Positions 17,483 through 25,560 of a DNA stretch of 64,000 nt are shown here, in pieces. Position 1 is the first letter of the stretch, and each line of letters begins with the position of its first letter. Both the position numbers and the translations under genes were made by a program. This stretch comes from Nocardia puris (GTDB lineage: Bacteria; Actinomycetota; Actinomycetes; Mycobacteriales; Mycobacteriaceae), in assembly GCF_003315035.1 (NCBI RefSeq), contig NZ_QNRE01000002.1:186001-250000 (forward strand), in the 5' to 3' direction. The notes under the pieces are model-generated. The model was not told where the DNA came from. It worked only from the letters and a program-made list of their open reading frames with translations, and made no database searches.

Positions 17483-18323
17483 TATTCGTACGGTCGAGAC
17501 GCCCGGCTCGCCCTACGGGGTAACCGTGGACGCGCACGGCGGCGTGTGGTTCACCATGGTGGACAAGGGGGCGATCGGGCGGCTGACGGGTGATCAGGTG
17601 GAGGTCTTTCCGCTCGATCCGGCGGACGGGCAGCCCACGGTGATCGTCGCGGGGCCGGGGGATGCATTGTGGTTCACCGAGTTTCGCGGGAACCGCCTCG
17701 GTCGTATCGACCACGACGGGGAGCTGTCGTTCGTGAAGGCCGACGGTCCGTACGGGCTGTGCGTCGGACCCGACGGGGCGCTGTGGTTCACGGAGCCGGG
17801 GACCGGTCACATCGGTCGGCTCGACGCGGACGGTGCCCTCACGCGGTTCGCCGCGCCGGGAATGCCGTCGATGATCGTCCCGGGATCCGATGGGGCGCTG
17901 TGGTGCACGCTCAACCAGGGCAACGCGATCGGCAGGCTCACCGTGGACGGGGCGCTCACCACCTTCGCCTTGCCCACCGAGCAGGCGGGGCCGATCGGCA
18001 TCACGGCGGGACCCGACGGTGCGCTGTGGTTCGTGGAGATCGGGGCGGGGCAGCTCGGCCGGATCACGACGGACGGCGCGATCATCGAATTCCCGCTACC
18101 GGACCGCGCGGCGCGTCCGCACGCGATCGTCACGGGAAGTCATGGGGCGCTGTGGTTCACGGAGTGGGGAACATCGCGTCTGGGTCGCTGCACGGTGGAG
18201 GGCGACATCACGGTGACCGACCTGCCCGGTGCGGAACCGCACGGAATCGCCGCCGCGCCGGATGGAACACTCTGGGTGGCAATGGAATCCGGCGCGCTGG
18301 TGAACGTCGCTCCGGCCCACTGA
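17475..18323 (+). CDS. vgb: Virginiamycin B lyase (streptogramin B lyase)
   Basis: A 282-residue seven-bladed beta-propeller made of repeats ending in 'GALWFTE' or similar ('DGALWFTEPGTGHIGRLD'). It is close in length to staphylococcal Vgb (about 295-299). Residues His216, Glu254, His256 and Glu271 fall where Vgb has His228, Glu268, His270 and Glu284, which bind Mg and catalyse ring opening. The enzyme linearises streptogramin B depsipeptides by cleaving the ester bond without water. TTG 17475 follows GGAGGTGAACG at 17461, and the gene overlaps the ABC-F stop by 8 bp, so they are co-translated. Chromosomal homologues in actinomycetes may have other substrates. Confidence 0.85.
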   Translation: MADIRTVETPGSPYGVTVDAHGGVWFTMVDKGAIGRLTGDQVEVFPLDPADGQPTVIVAGPGDALWFTEFRGNRLGRIDHDGELSFVKADGPYGLCVGPDGALWFTEPGTGHIGRLDADGALTRFAAPGMPSMIVPGSDGALWCTLNQGNAIGRLTVDGALTTFALPTEQAGPIGITAGPDGALWFVEIGAGQLGRITTDGAIIEFPLPDRAARPHAIVTGSHGALWFTEWGTSRLGRCTVEGDITVTDLPGAEPHGIAAAPDGTLWVAMESGALVNVAPAH

Positions 18324-18383
18324 GTTGCCCGAGTGTGGACCTCCCGAGGTCGGTTGCGGGCGAGCGTATCTCCCCGCGACCGG

Positions 18384-20060
18384 TCAGGTGGTGGTCAGCG
18401 CCTCCACCACGGCGGTGCCGAAGCTGATGTCGTTGGTGGTCGGCAATCGGGTGTAGGTGCCGCCGGTGTTCTCGGCGGCGGCCTGGAGGGTTTCGGTGCC
18501 CGTGCCGCCGATGACGATGACGTCGATGCGCACCGGGCGGTCGGGGTCGGCGGCCGCGGCGAGGTCGGCCAGCAGTTGCGCGCCGGTCACCGAGGAGTCG
18601 TCGTCGGGGCCGTCGGTGATGAGCAGGACCGAGTTGGTGCGGCCCGGCGTGTAGTCCTCGATCGCGGCCGCGTAGGCGGCGATCAGCGAGGGGTAGGCCT
18701 GGTCGGCGCGAATATCGGTGGCGCGCAAGCTGTTCAGGGTGCTGGTGAGCGTCGAGCGCTGGCTGTCGGTGAGCGGACCGGTCGGCGTCTCGACCCGGTA
18801 GGGCGTGGTGCCCTCGAGGTTCTTGCCGAATGCCCAGATGCCGAGCGCGTAATCGGGCGGCATCACGTTCATGGTCGACAGCAGCGCGCCGGTGACGGTG
18901 CCGAGGCGGGTGCTCACGCCCTCCGGAGTCGACATGGACGCCGACACGTCCACCAGCGCCGTGGCCCGCACGCCCAGCACCGGGTCGGCGAGGGTGGCCG
19001 AAACCTTCTCCAGCGCGGCGCGTGTCGCGCCGGGACCGGTCGGCGGCGGCACGGCGGTGAAGCCTTCGGCGGTGAAGAAGCCGGCGTTGGCGCTGTCTCG
19101 CAGGTAGTCGGCGAAGATCCCCGCGACCAGGTTCTGCGTCTGATCGACCCACGGTCCCGACATGATCGCGACGGGATGGTCCGAGGTCGGCGCCGTGCCC
19201 ACCGGGCGATACACCGCCACACCCGGCTGCCGCGCGATTTGCTGTTCGGTTGCGGCAACGGCGTGAATGGTCGAGTCCGGTCCGTGTGCCGCGTCGGCGA
19301 TCGCGGCCAGCGCGGCGGCGGTGTCGGCGGCCTCGGGCGCGCCCGCCGCGAGCCCGGACACGGCGGTCACCACCTGGCCCGTCGCGGCGCCCGCCTCGGA
19401 GAGCGGTTCCTCACCCGCGATCGCCGCACCGGTCGCGACGGCCACGCCCAGCGTCGCGTCGCCCGGCGGCAGCGCGAGCCGCAGCCCACCCCACCCCGGC
19501 AGGCCGATCTCGGCGAGCGAACCCTGTTGCAGGCGCGGCAGATCGCCCCACGCGACCTGGGCCTCGGTGAGCGCGGCGCGGAGCGCCTCCGGCACGCCGA
19601 GCGCGATCGGCGTGCCCGCCAACGGAAGTGGGTCGCCGGCGATGAGTCCGGGCACCCGCATCGACTCGACGGCGCGCGAGGAATCGGGAATCCACAGCGC
19701 GGGCTGCGGGCCGAGGGTGCCGTTCCACACACCGCTGTCCCGGAACCCCGCGGCGATATCGGCCGAGGGACGGCCGGTGACGGTCACCTGCGCGCAGTGG
19801 TCGCGCACCACCGGCGCGGTGGCGTTGTACTTGTCGGCGATCGCGCGGACCGGGCCCTCCAGTCCGGGGTCGACGGTGACGAAGAGCGTGACCTCGCCCT
19901 CCACGCAGTCGGCGGCCGCGGCGCTGTCGCGGTCGGCGGCCCGGTCGCGCAACTGGAACCAGCCGAAGATCGCGGCTCCCAGCAGCAGGATCGCGACCAC
20001 TGCGATAACCGGACCTTTGCTGATGCCCCGGGACCGGGTTCCGCTGCGATGAGTGCCCAC
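18384..20060 (-). CDS. Membrane-anchored protein with solute-binding-like and VWA domains
   Basis: A 558-residue protein. One membrane segment near the N-terminus ('GPVIAVVAILLLGAAIFGWFQL') anchors it outside the cell. The middle resembles a periplasmic solute-binding fold ('VTLFVTVDPGLEGPVRAIADKYN', 'GDLPRLQQGSLAEIGLPGWGGLRLALPPGDATLG'). The C-terminal third is a von Willebrand A domain with MIDAS motif Asp371-Val-Ser-Ala-Ser and later 'LLITDGPDDD'. VWA domains bind proteins through a metal ion; the partner is unknown. GTG 20060 is my start; GTG 20108 is possible. The upstream gene is whiB, separated by a terminator. Confidence 0.75.
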   Translation of the reverse strand: MGTHRSGTRSRGISKGPVIAVVAILLLGAAIFGWFQLRDRAADRDSAAAADCVEGEVTLFVTVDPGLEGPVRAIADKYNATAPVVRDHCAQVTVTGRPSADIAAGFRDSGVWNGTLGPQPALWIPDSSRAVESMRVPGLIAGDPLPLAGTPIALGVPEALRAALTEAQVAWGDLPRLQQGSLAEIGLPGWGGLRLALPPGDATLGVAVATGAAIAGEEPLSEAGAATGQVVTAVSGLAAGAPEAADTAAALAAIADAAHGPDSTIHAVAATEQQIARQPGVAVYRPVGTAPTSDHPVAIMSGPWVDQTQNLVAGIFADYLRDSANAGFFTAEGFTAVPPPTGPGATRAALEKVSATLADPVLGVRATALVDVSASMSTPEGVSTRLGTVTGALLSTMNVMPPDYALGIWAFGKNLEGTTPYRVETPTGPLTDSQRSTLTSTLNSLRATDIRADQAYPSLIAAYAAAIEDYTPGRTNSVLLITDGPDDDSSVTGAQLLADLAAAADPDRPVRIDVIVIGGTGTETLQAAAENTGGTYTRLPTTNDISFGTAVVEALTTT

Positions 20061-20120
20061 GGCGATCAGTGTATGGTCCCGCCGCCGGGGCACGCCGGGC
20101 GCGTCCACTTGCGCCGAACG

Positions 20121-20150
20121 GCGCGGACCGCCGTGTCCGGCGGTCCGCGC
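20121..20150 (-). terminator. Terminator hairpin after the whiB gene
   Basis: Perfect 12-bp inverted repeat (20121-20132 with 20139-20150, GCGCGGACCGCC and its complement) with loop GTGTCC. It lies 7 bp after the whiB stop (20157) in the direction of transcription. There is no T-tract, as is common in GC-rich actinomycetes. Confidence 0.7.
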
Positions 20151-20156
20151 CCGGTC

Positions 20157-20429
20157 CTACTCGCGGATCACGCGTCCCCGATCGAACTCGTGCCCGCCCC
20201 ACACCCCGGACTGTCCGGTGGCGGCGGCGAAGTCGGCGCACTCCGCCCGGATGGGGCAGCCACCGCACACGGTGCGGGCGTACGCGAAGTCCTGCGACGG
20301 GTACGGGAACCACGCCTCGTGGTTCGGGTCGCCCCGGCACGCGGCGCGGTGCCAGCCGCGCGCGTCCGAGAGCGGCAGCAGATCGGTCAGCAGCGGCTCG
20401 ACGGCTGTCGAGGTGGTACGGGCGGTCAT
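20157..20429 (-). CDS. WhiB-family iron-sulfur regulator
   Basis: A 90-residue protein with the four WhiB cysteines Cys31, Cys55, Cys58 and Cys64 (C-x23-C-x2-C-x5-C), which bind a [4Fe-4S] cluster, and the GVWGG turn at 75-79 that contacts sigma factor region 4. The basic C-terminal tail is short (HEFDRGRVIRE). It starts at ATG 20429 after GGAGAGGAG. The paralogue (WhiB1-7) cannot be assigned with certainty from the sequence alone. It lies downstream of the HNH nuclease gene with a 20-bp gap, probably in one transcript. Confidence 0.9.
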   Translation of the reverse strand: MTARTTSTAVEPLLTDLLPLSDARGWHRAACRGDPNHEAWFPYPSQDFAYARTVCGGCPIRAECADFAAATGQSGVWGGHEFDRGRVIRE

Positions 20430-20450
20430 GATTCACTCCTCTCCCGGTGT

Positions 20451-21008
20451 TCAGGTGGTGGCCAGGTGCTTCCAGATCCGGCGTTGCCGCTTGGCCAGGT
20501 GGTTGGGCGCCTTCGGCTCCCACAGCAACCGCATCCCGGCCTCCTCCGGGGTGCGGTCGGCCTTGCGCGTGTTGCACGGTGCGCAGGCCGCGACGAGGTT
20601 GCTCCAGGTGTTCGGCCCGCCCCGGCTGCGGGGGCGGATGTGGTCGACGGTGCGCGCCCACCCGGCGCAGTAGCCGCAGCGGTGCGCGTCGCGCCGCAGC
20701 ACGCCCGCGAGCGTGGCGCGGCTCTCGTCGTGCACCAGCGCGGTGTGCTCGATGTAGACGTAGCGCAGCAGGCGGATGGTCTCGGGCAGCGCTATCTCGA
20801 CGTGCCGGGAACGGATGGGGAAGTACGGCTCCCGATCCGCGACCGACTCGGCGGCCCCGCTGAGCACCAGCACGACGGCGCGGTCGGCGGCGATCTCGTC
20901 CAGTGCCTCGTAGGAGGCGTTGAGCACGAGAACGCCGCTGTGTATCCAGTTGTCGACGGTCAACGCCGCGGAGTTCGCGGCACGGCGGAATATCATGGGG
21001 CTCACCAT
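20451..21008 (-). CDS. HNH endonuclease
   Basis: A 185-residue soluble protein. The N-terminal part begins 'ALTVDNWIHSGVLVLNASYEAL', which is the start of a well-known HNH family. The C-terminal HNH motif has CxxC pairs (RCGYCAGWA and ACAPCNTRK), the DHI.P catalytic histidine and 'GPNTWSNLVAAC', all as in zinc-stapled HNH nucleases. It would cut DNA; its targets are unknown. Start ATG 21008, GTG 21005 or ATG 20996. Upstream lies a possible 41-residue ORF and downstream the WhiB gene. Confidence 0.85.
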   Translation of the reverse strand: MVSPMIFRRAANSAALTVDNWIHSGVLVLNASYEALDEIAADRAVVLVLSGAAESVADREPYFPIRSRHVEIALPETIRLLRYVYIEHTALVHDESRATLAGVLRRDAHRCGYCAGWARTVDHIRPRSRGGPNTWSNLVAACAPCNTRKADRTPEEAGMRLLWEPKAPNHLAKRQRRIWKHLATT

Positions 21009-21056
21009 GTTCGAGACGACGCGGAAAGGGATGCGAGGGATGCGGCGGGCGCCGGA

Positions 21057-21182
21057 TCAGCGATCGGCGGGGAAGTGGCCGATCGCGGTGACGTCGCCGA
21101 GCGACTGTCGACCGGGCGCGCTCGGGTTCGGCTGTCGCCGCCCGGCTTCGTGAGGCTTGGAGTCCAGATACGGATCGCGCAC
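21057..21182 (-). CDS. Possible 41-residue protein upstream of the HNH gene
   Basis: GTG at 21182 follows a strong AAGGAGGAA site 7-15 bp upstream and opens a 41-codon frame ending in TGA at 21057-21059. The peptide is hydrophilic, with an acidic/aromatic beginning (MRDPYLDSKPHEAG), Pro/Arg/Gln-rich middle and GHFPADR end. It lies 48 bp before the HNH start on the same strand. Family unknown; the case rests on the ribosome site, codon use and position. Confidence 0.45.
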   Translation of the reverse strand: MRDPYLDSKPHEAGRRQPNPSAPGRQSLGDVTAIGHFPADR

Positions 21183-21452
21183 GGGCCACTTCCTCCTTCC
21201 TGGATGTCGGCGGACCGCACCGCCGGTCGGCGCGGTCCTCGTGGAAACACATGGTGGCACACCGAACCCGGCGTTGTCGGCCCATTTTCGCGGGTGTGCG
21301 CCGATCGCCGCCCCGAGGGGCACATCGTGCCCGCTACGGCGGGGGATTGCCGCACGATGCGTTGTCCGGCAAGGTATTTCGCCCGGCTGGCGTCGGCGTT
21401 CATCCCGGGCATGCCGTTGGACCGCGCTCGGGTCTACCGGACCTCGGGCCGA

Positions 21453-21980
21453 TCAGACGGGGTGCAGTTCGGCGGCTCCGAACGAAACATTGAACCGGTC
21501 GCACCAGATCGAGACGCTGGTGAGGACCGACAGATCCACGGTGGCGGGTACCGGGTAGTTCTGGTCGCCCTTGTTGCCCTTCAATCCGCCGAGATCGGCG
21601 TAGCGCCCGTCATCGAAAACGCCCCAGCCGGACACCCCGTCGATGACCGGCGCATCGCTGAGCCACACGTGCAGATCGGGGCCGTCGGACGTGTCCAGAT
21701 CCTCGATCCGGAGCACGCGGCTCCCGTCCGGGAGCGCCAGCACGGCCACGGTGCCCGACGTGGCGTGCTCGTGGGAGAGGAACGTCCCGCGCGCGAGCAC
21801 CCGGGGCGCGGCGGGCTCGGGAGCGGCCGGATCGGCGGCCGCGGTGGGCGGCGCCTCGGACACCGTGACATCGGTGAACAGCCGCCACGGCTGGAACCAC
21901 ACCGCCCCGATCGCCGTCGCGGCGACGAGAACCGCGACGGCGAGCCAGGTGATCGGGGAACGGGCGAGGCGCGCGATCAT
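21453..21980 (-). CDS. DM13-domain membrane protein
   Basis: A 175-residue protein with one N-terminal membrane segment ('SPITWLAVAVLVAATAIGAVWF') and an outside DM13 domain, recognised by 'TSDGPDLHVWLSDAPV', 'DLGGLKGNKGDQNYPVP' and 'VSIWCDRFNVSFGAAEL'. DM13 domains are proposed to act in redox or electron transfer at the cell surface. The single Cys in 'IWCDRF' is a conserved DM13 position. ATG 21980 follows AAAGGA; an in-frame start at 22019 exists. It is followed by 21009-21452, which holds only the possible 41-residue ORF. Confidence 0.82.
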   Translation of the reverse strand: MIARLARSPITWLAVAVLVAATAIGAVWFQPWRLFTDVTVSEAPPTAAADPAAPEPAAPRVLARGTFLSHEHATSGTVAVLALPDGSRVLRIEDLDTSDGPDLHVWLSDAPVIDGVSGWGVFDDGRYADLGGLKGNKGDQNYPVPATVDLSVLTSVSIWCDRFNVSFGAAELHPV

Positions 21981-22046
21981 CGGGTGCGGTCCTTTCGGCA
22001 CGGGGGCATGCGTTCCCATATAACACGACCCGCGAGGCCCCAGGGT

Positions 22047-23180
22047 TCAGCCGAGCGGGCCGTGGCCGAGCAGGACGTGGCCGGTGAACGCGGTCTGCTT
22101 GGCGCGCGGGAGCGGGTGGTAGACGCAGCCGTGGATGTCGCGCAGGCGCATTTCGAGGTCGTGCGTGCGGGAGTAGCCCGCTCCGCCGGCGAGTTCGGCC
22201 GCGCGGCGGACGGTGCCGATGAGGGCTTCGGCGGCGACCGTCTTGCGGCTCAGGATGCGGGCGGCGTGGGCGTCGGTGGCGTCGAAACCGAGGTCGTCGG
22301 AGGCGGCGAACATGGCCTCGATCAGGTCGTCGGCGGTGGTGTGCGCGTTGGCGAGTTCGCCCACCTGCCCCGGGAGGTGCGGATCGGGACGGCCGGCGAC
22401 CAGCGCGAGCGCCGCGTCGACCGCGCCGTCGGCGATGCCGAGGTAGGCCGAGAGGATCAGGGGGATGGCGGCGCCGATCACCGCGTTCAGCAGCGGCGGC
22501 CACCGGTCGGCGGGGCGCACGAGCGACACCGCGGCGTCGGGGACGAACACGTCCTCGAGTAGCACGGTGTGTGAGCCGGTGGCGCGCAAACCCATGGTGT
22601 CCCAGGTCTTTTCGATCCGCACCCCGGGCGCGGAGAGCGGGATCGCGCAGTGCAGCACCTGGGGGCCGGCGGGGTCGCCGTCGTGGCGGACGCTGGTGAC
22701 CAGGACGGTGCCGGCTTCGCAGCCGCTGGCGGGCGCTTTGCGGGCGTGCACCCGGTAGCCGCCGTCGACGCGTTCGGCGCGGCCCGAGGAGGCCACCCAG
22801 TCGGCGGCGCCGGTGCTGACGAGCAGCGCGCCGCCCACCACCTTGCCGAAGACGGCGCTCGCGTCCGCGCCGTGGCGGTGCCGCCACACCTGGGTGGCGA
22901 CCAGGTGCGTGTGCATGGCGAAGGTGACGGCGGTTGACGGGTCGTGCCTGCCGAGTGCGCGCAGCACCGCACCCAGCTCGCGGTGGGTCGCCCCGCCGCC
23001 GCCGAACTCGGCGGGCACCAGGGCGGCGGCGAGACCCGCCTCGCGCAACCGGTCGAAGGCGGCGAGGGAGATCTCGCCGGTGCGGTCGCGCTCGGCGACT
23101 CCGTCGCGCAGGGATTCGCCGATCTCACGGGCTGTGGCGGCCAGGTCGGCGGTGCCGGGGAGGGTTGCTGTGGTGTTCAT
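22047..23180 (-). CDS. Acyl-CoA dehydrogenase-like flavoprotein
   Basis: A 377-residue flavoenzyme of the acyl-CoA dehydrogenase superfamily, with the N-terminal helical domain, the beta-domain loop 'TWDTMGLRATGSHTVLLEDVFVP' and the C-terminal helical domain ending '...RLRDIHGCVYHPLPRAKQTAFTGHVLLG'. The RDIHG/ACVYHPL end resembles flavin-dependent monooxygenases of this fold (DszC/SfnB-like) as much as true dehydrogenases, so either desaturation or oxygenation is possible. ATG 23180. It is divergent from the HxlR gene, which probably controls it. Confidence 0.78.
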   Translation of the reverse strand: MNTTATLPGTADLAATAREIGESLRDGVAERDRTGEISLAAFDRLREAGLAAALVPAEFGGGGATHRELGAVLRALGRHDPSTAVTFAMHTHLVATQVWRHRHGADASAVFGKVVGGALLVSTGAADWVASSGRAERVDGGYRVHARKAPASGCEAGTVLVTSVRHDGDPAGPQVLHCAIPLSAPGVRIEKTWDTMGLRATGSHTVLLEDVFVPDAAVSLVRPADRWPPLLNAVIGAAIPLILSAYLGIADGAVDAALALVAGRPDPHLPGQVGELANAHTTADDLIEAMFAASDDLGFDATDAHAARILSRKTVAAEALIGTVRRAAELAGGAGYSRTHDLEMRLRDIHGCVYHPLPRAKQTAFTGHVLLGHGPLG

Positions 23181-23273
23181 GTTTCGAAGCTACGAACGGC
23201 CGCGATAACCGAATAGTCCAGAAAGTGAACCCTCCCGGTCCTGGATGTGGACCGGCGATCCGCGAGGTGTGGC

Positions 23274-23954
23274 GTGACGACAGACACGGTGAGCTACGGC
23301 CAGTACTGCCCGATCTCGCGGGCGCTCGACGTGCTCGGCGACCGGTGGTCGCTGCTGATCCTGCGCGATCTGCTGGTCGGGAGCACCCGGTTCAACGACC
23401 TGGCGCGCGGGCTGCCGGGGCTGTCGCGCAGTCTGCTCACGAAGCGGCTGCGCCAGTTCGAACGGGCCGGGCTGGTGCACAGGACCGGCGGTCGCTACCT
23501 GCTCACCGATTCGGGACGCGAGCTCGAGCCGATCCTGTTCGGCCTGGGGGAATGGGGTGCGCGGTGGACGTTCGGCGAGCCCGATCCGCACGAACTGGAC
23601 GCCGATCTGCTGGTGTGGTGGATGCACACCCGCCTGGACACCTCGTCGTTCCCCGGCGCCCGGCACGTGCTGAACCTGCTGTTCCACGACGATCCGCGCC
23701 GGTATTGGATCGTGGTGGAACACGGGACGCCGTCGGTGTGCTCGGCCGATCCGGGCTTCCCGGTCGACGTGACCATCCGCGCCGAGGTCGCCGCCCTCTA
23801 CCAGGTCTGGCTCGGCCGCATCACCCTCGCCCACGCCCAGCGCACCGGGCGCGTCGAGTTCGCGGGCCCGCCCGCGCTCACCCGACGGATGAGCGAGGTC
23901 CTGCGCCTCAGCCCCGTCGCCTCCATGGCGGGACCGACCGTGCGCTCGGCGTAG
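23274..23954 (+). CDS. HxlR-family transcriptional regulator
   Basis: A 226-residue regulator with the HxlR winged-helix signature in the first 95 residues: 'YCPISRALDVLGDRWSLLILRDLLVGSTRFNDLARGLPGLSRSLLTKRLRQFERAGLV'. The C-terminal 130 residues are an SCP2/ligand-binding-like domain found in long HxlR proteins. GTG 23274 is the conserved start. It is divergent from the acyl-CoA dehydrogenase-like gene; the 93-bp shared region (23181-23273), including 'GATAACCGAATAGTCC', should hold the operator. Signal unknown. Confidence 0.83.
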   Translation: MTTDTVSYGQYCPISRALDVLGDRWSLLILRDLLVGSTRFNDLARGLPGLSRSLLTKRLRQFERAGLVHRTGGRYLLTDSGRELEPILFGLGEWGARWTFGEPDPHELDADLLVWWMHTRLDTSSFPGARHVLNLLFHDDPRRYWIVVEHGTPSVCSADPGFPVDVTIRAEVAALYQVWLGRITLAHAQRTGRVEFAGPPALTRRMSEVLRLSPVASMAGPTVRSA

Positions 23955-23999
23955 CGGGCGCGGCGCCACGCACCGAGAGCGATTGCGCGCGAGCCTCTT

Positions 24000-24884
24000 T
24001 CACGGATTCCGGCCGAGGTCGACGCGCACGGATTCGTCGTCGTCGAGCAGGAAGACGCGGTCGCGGCCGCGCTGCCACTGTTGCGGCAGCAGATACCAGC
24101 GGTCGTCCGCGCGGGCCAGCAGCCACAGGCCGCTGTAGACGTAGCGGTACTTCTCGCCGGGCGCGGTGATCTCACCGACCTGCGTGCCCGCTCCTTCGAG
24201 GGCCAGGCGCTCGGTGCTGAACACCAGTACGGTCGGGCGGTCGATGAAGTGCGCGGCCTCGGCGTGCGCGGCTTCGCGGGCGCCCTTGCGTTCGCCGTAG
24301 GCGGCGACAGCCCAGATGTAGCCGATCACGGCGACCGACACCAGCGCGAGGACGCCCGCCCGCGTCGCCACCCGGCTCGCGTGGGCGCTGCCGATCAGGA
24401 ACCGGTGGCGCCAGCGCAATCCGAGCGCGCAGGCCGAAAGCGCCGCGCCCGCCACCAGCAGCACCGGGCCCGGCGTAGCGAGCGGCGCGGCCAGCGGGGT
24501 GGGCACCAAGGCGGCGACGGCGACGAGCATCGTGAGGCTCCCGCCCATCACCGCGAGCCCGAGAATCCAGCCGCGCAGCGTGCGGCGCGGCCGCGCGGTC
24601 CGGCGCGCGTGCGCGGCGGGCGCGCGGTGCAGGGGCAGCAGCGCCAGCGCGGTCAGCAGCGTGACCAGGACCGGGACGAACATCGACGAGAGGCTGGCGA
24701 GCACGTAGTCCTGGGTGGTGAAACCGAGCATCGCGGCGGGCACGCCGAAGTGGCCGTAGAAGGCGCGGTGGTGGGCCCAGCCGAAGTAGTAGAGCACGGC
24801 CGTCACGAACGCGACCTGTGAGGCGAGGGCGCCGAGCAGCCCGAGCACGGCGGCGGGCGTGCCGTGCTCGGCGGAACCGGTCAC
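24000..24884 (-). CDS. Hypothetical multi-pass membrane protein
   Basis: A 294-residue protein with about five hydrophobic segments, beginning near residue 15 ('AAVLGLLGALASQVAFVTAVLYYFGW'), with a C-terminal hydrophilic part of about 80 residues ('RPTVLVFSTERLALEGAG...RYVYSGLWLLARADDRWYLLPQQW...'). The segment ending '..VFLLDDDESVRVDLGRNP' looks like a small beta domain facing the cytoplasm or the outside. Family not recognised. GTG 24884 overlaps the stop of the lipoprotein gene (GTGA), so the pair is translationally coupled; a joint envelope role is inferred. Confidence 0.75.
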   Translation of the reverse strand: MTGSAEHGTPAAVLGLLGALASQVAFVTAVLYYFGWAHHRAFYGHFGVPAAMLGFTTQDYVLASLSSMFVPVLVTLLTALALLPLHRAPAAHARRTARPRRTLRGWILGLAVMGGSLTMLVAVAALVPTPLAAPLATPGPVLLVAGAALSACALGLRWRHRFLIGSAHASRVATRAGVLALVSVAVIGYIWAVAAYGERKGAREAAHAEAAHFIDRPTVLVFSTERLALEGAGTQVGEITAPGEKYRYVYSGLWLLARADDRWYLLPQQWQRGRDRVFLLDDDESVRVDLGRNP

Positions 24885-25231
24885 GGCGTCGGTGTGGTGT
24901 CCGGCGGCGGGATCACCGCGGTGGTGGTCGGGTCGATGGTGGTCGGATCGGTGTCGGTCGTCGTCGGGAAGACCGGCGTGCCGTTGGCCGTGGGCGTCGT
25001 GGAGGGTGGGCCGATGGTGCTGACACCGGTCGTGGTGCGCCGCAACGTGGGCGCCGTGCTCGGCAGAATTCCCGTATAGGGAACCGCCGTCGGCGCGGTG
25101 GTCGCCAAGGTTGCGGTGGTGCTCGCGACAGTGGTCGGTGTGGCGGGCGGGTCGGCGTCTCCGGTGCACCCGGCCGCGACGAGCGCGCCCGCGACGGCAG
25201 CACCCGCGAGAGACAGCGTGCCACGCCTCAC
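24881..25231 (-). CDS. Thr/Pro-rich lipoprotein
   Basis: A 116-residue predicted lipoprotein: a short basic start (RRGT), a hydrophobic stretch, and the lipobox VAAGC with the lipidated Cys22. The rest is low in complexity, rich in Thr, Pro, Ser and Ala ('TTVASTTATLATTAPTA', 'TTTDTDPTTIDPTTTAVIPPP'), as expected for a flexible, possibly O-glycosylated cell-wall tether. No conserved domain is visible. GTG 25231 follows GAGGGGAA. It overlaps the downstream membrane-protein gene by 4 bp. Confidence 0.75.
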   Translation of the reverse strand: MRRGTLSLAGAAVAGALVAAGCTGDADPPATPTTVASTTATLATTAPTAVPYTGILPSTAPTLRRTTTGVSTIGPPSTTPTANGTPVFPTTTDTDPTTIDPTTTAVIPPPDTTPTP

Positions 25232-25411
25232 GAGCGTTCCCCTCGTCCGGATCGATCTGTGCGAGAAGAGAATTGTGGCACGCGAACGAGGCCGCGGGCG
25301 GCGTTGTCGAGGGCCACTGACAAACTCGTGGCCGACCGGATGCTCGGGCCGGAGTCGCGGAAAGGCCGCTGCCAGTGGGGATTTCCCTGCGACACCGCCC
25401 CGGCGCGACAC

Positions 25412-25560
25412 CCGACCCGCGTTCGAACGCCCACTCATCCGCCCCGGGTGACGGTCACGGGTTGCCGACGACGTGCTCGAGCCCGCCGCGACCCCGACTC
25501 ACGTTCGAATGCTCAACCGCCCGCGTGACGGTCAGAGGTTGCCGACGATGTGTTCCAGGC
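25412..25560. repeat. Imperfect tandem duplication at the 3' end of the acyl-CoA dehydrogenase gene
   Basis: The segment 25412-25482 and 25494-25560 are imperfect copies about 80 bp apart (shared CGTTCGAA, GTGACGGTCA and GTTGCCGACGA-TG blocks, in the same order). The second copy contains the last codons and stop of the 25532 gene (LEHIVGNL); the first encodes the same tail as LEHVVGNP followed by a stop. So the end of the gene was duplicated downstream and has drifted. The other part of 25232-25531 shows no further gene. Confidence 0.75.

Noticed and set aside
20060..20108. Extension of the VWA protein to GTG 20108
   Set aside because: The extra 16 residues (VDAPGVPRRRDH...) are unsupported by any ribosome site; the conserved part begins after 20060. 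Either start remains possible.
18333..22562. Very long plus-strand open frame (1409 codons) across several genes
   Set aside because: It runs antisense to a VWA protein, WhiB, HNH and DM13 genes, has no domain or ribosome site, and its composition (Arg/Gly/Ala/Val) is that of a GC-biased shadow frame.
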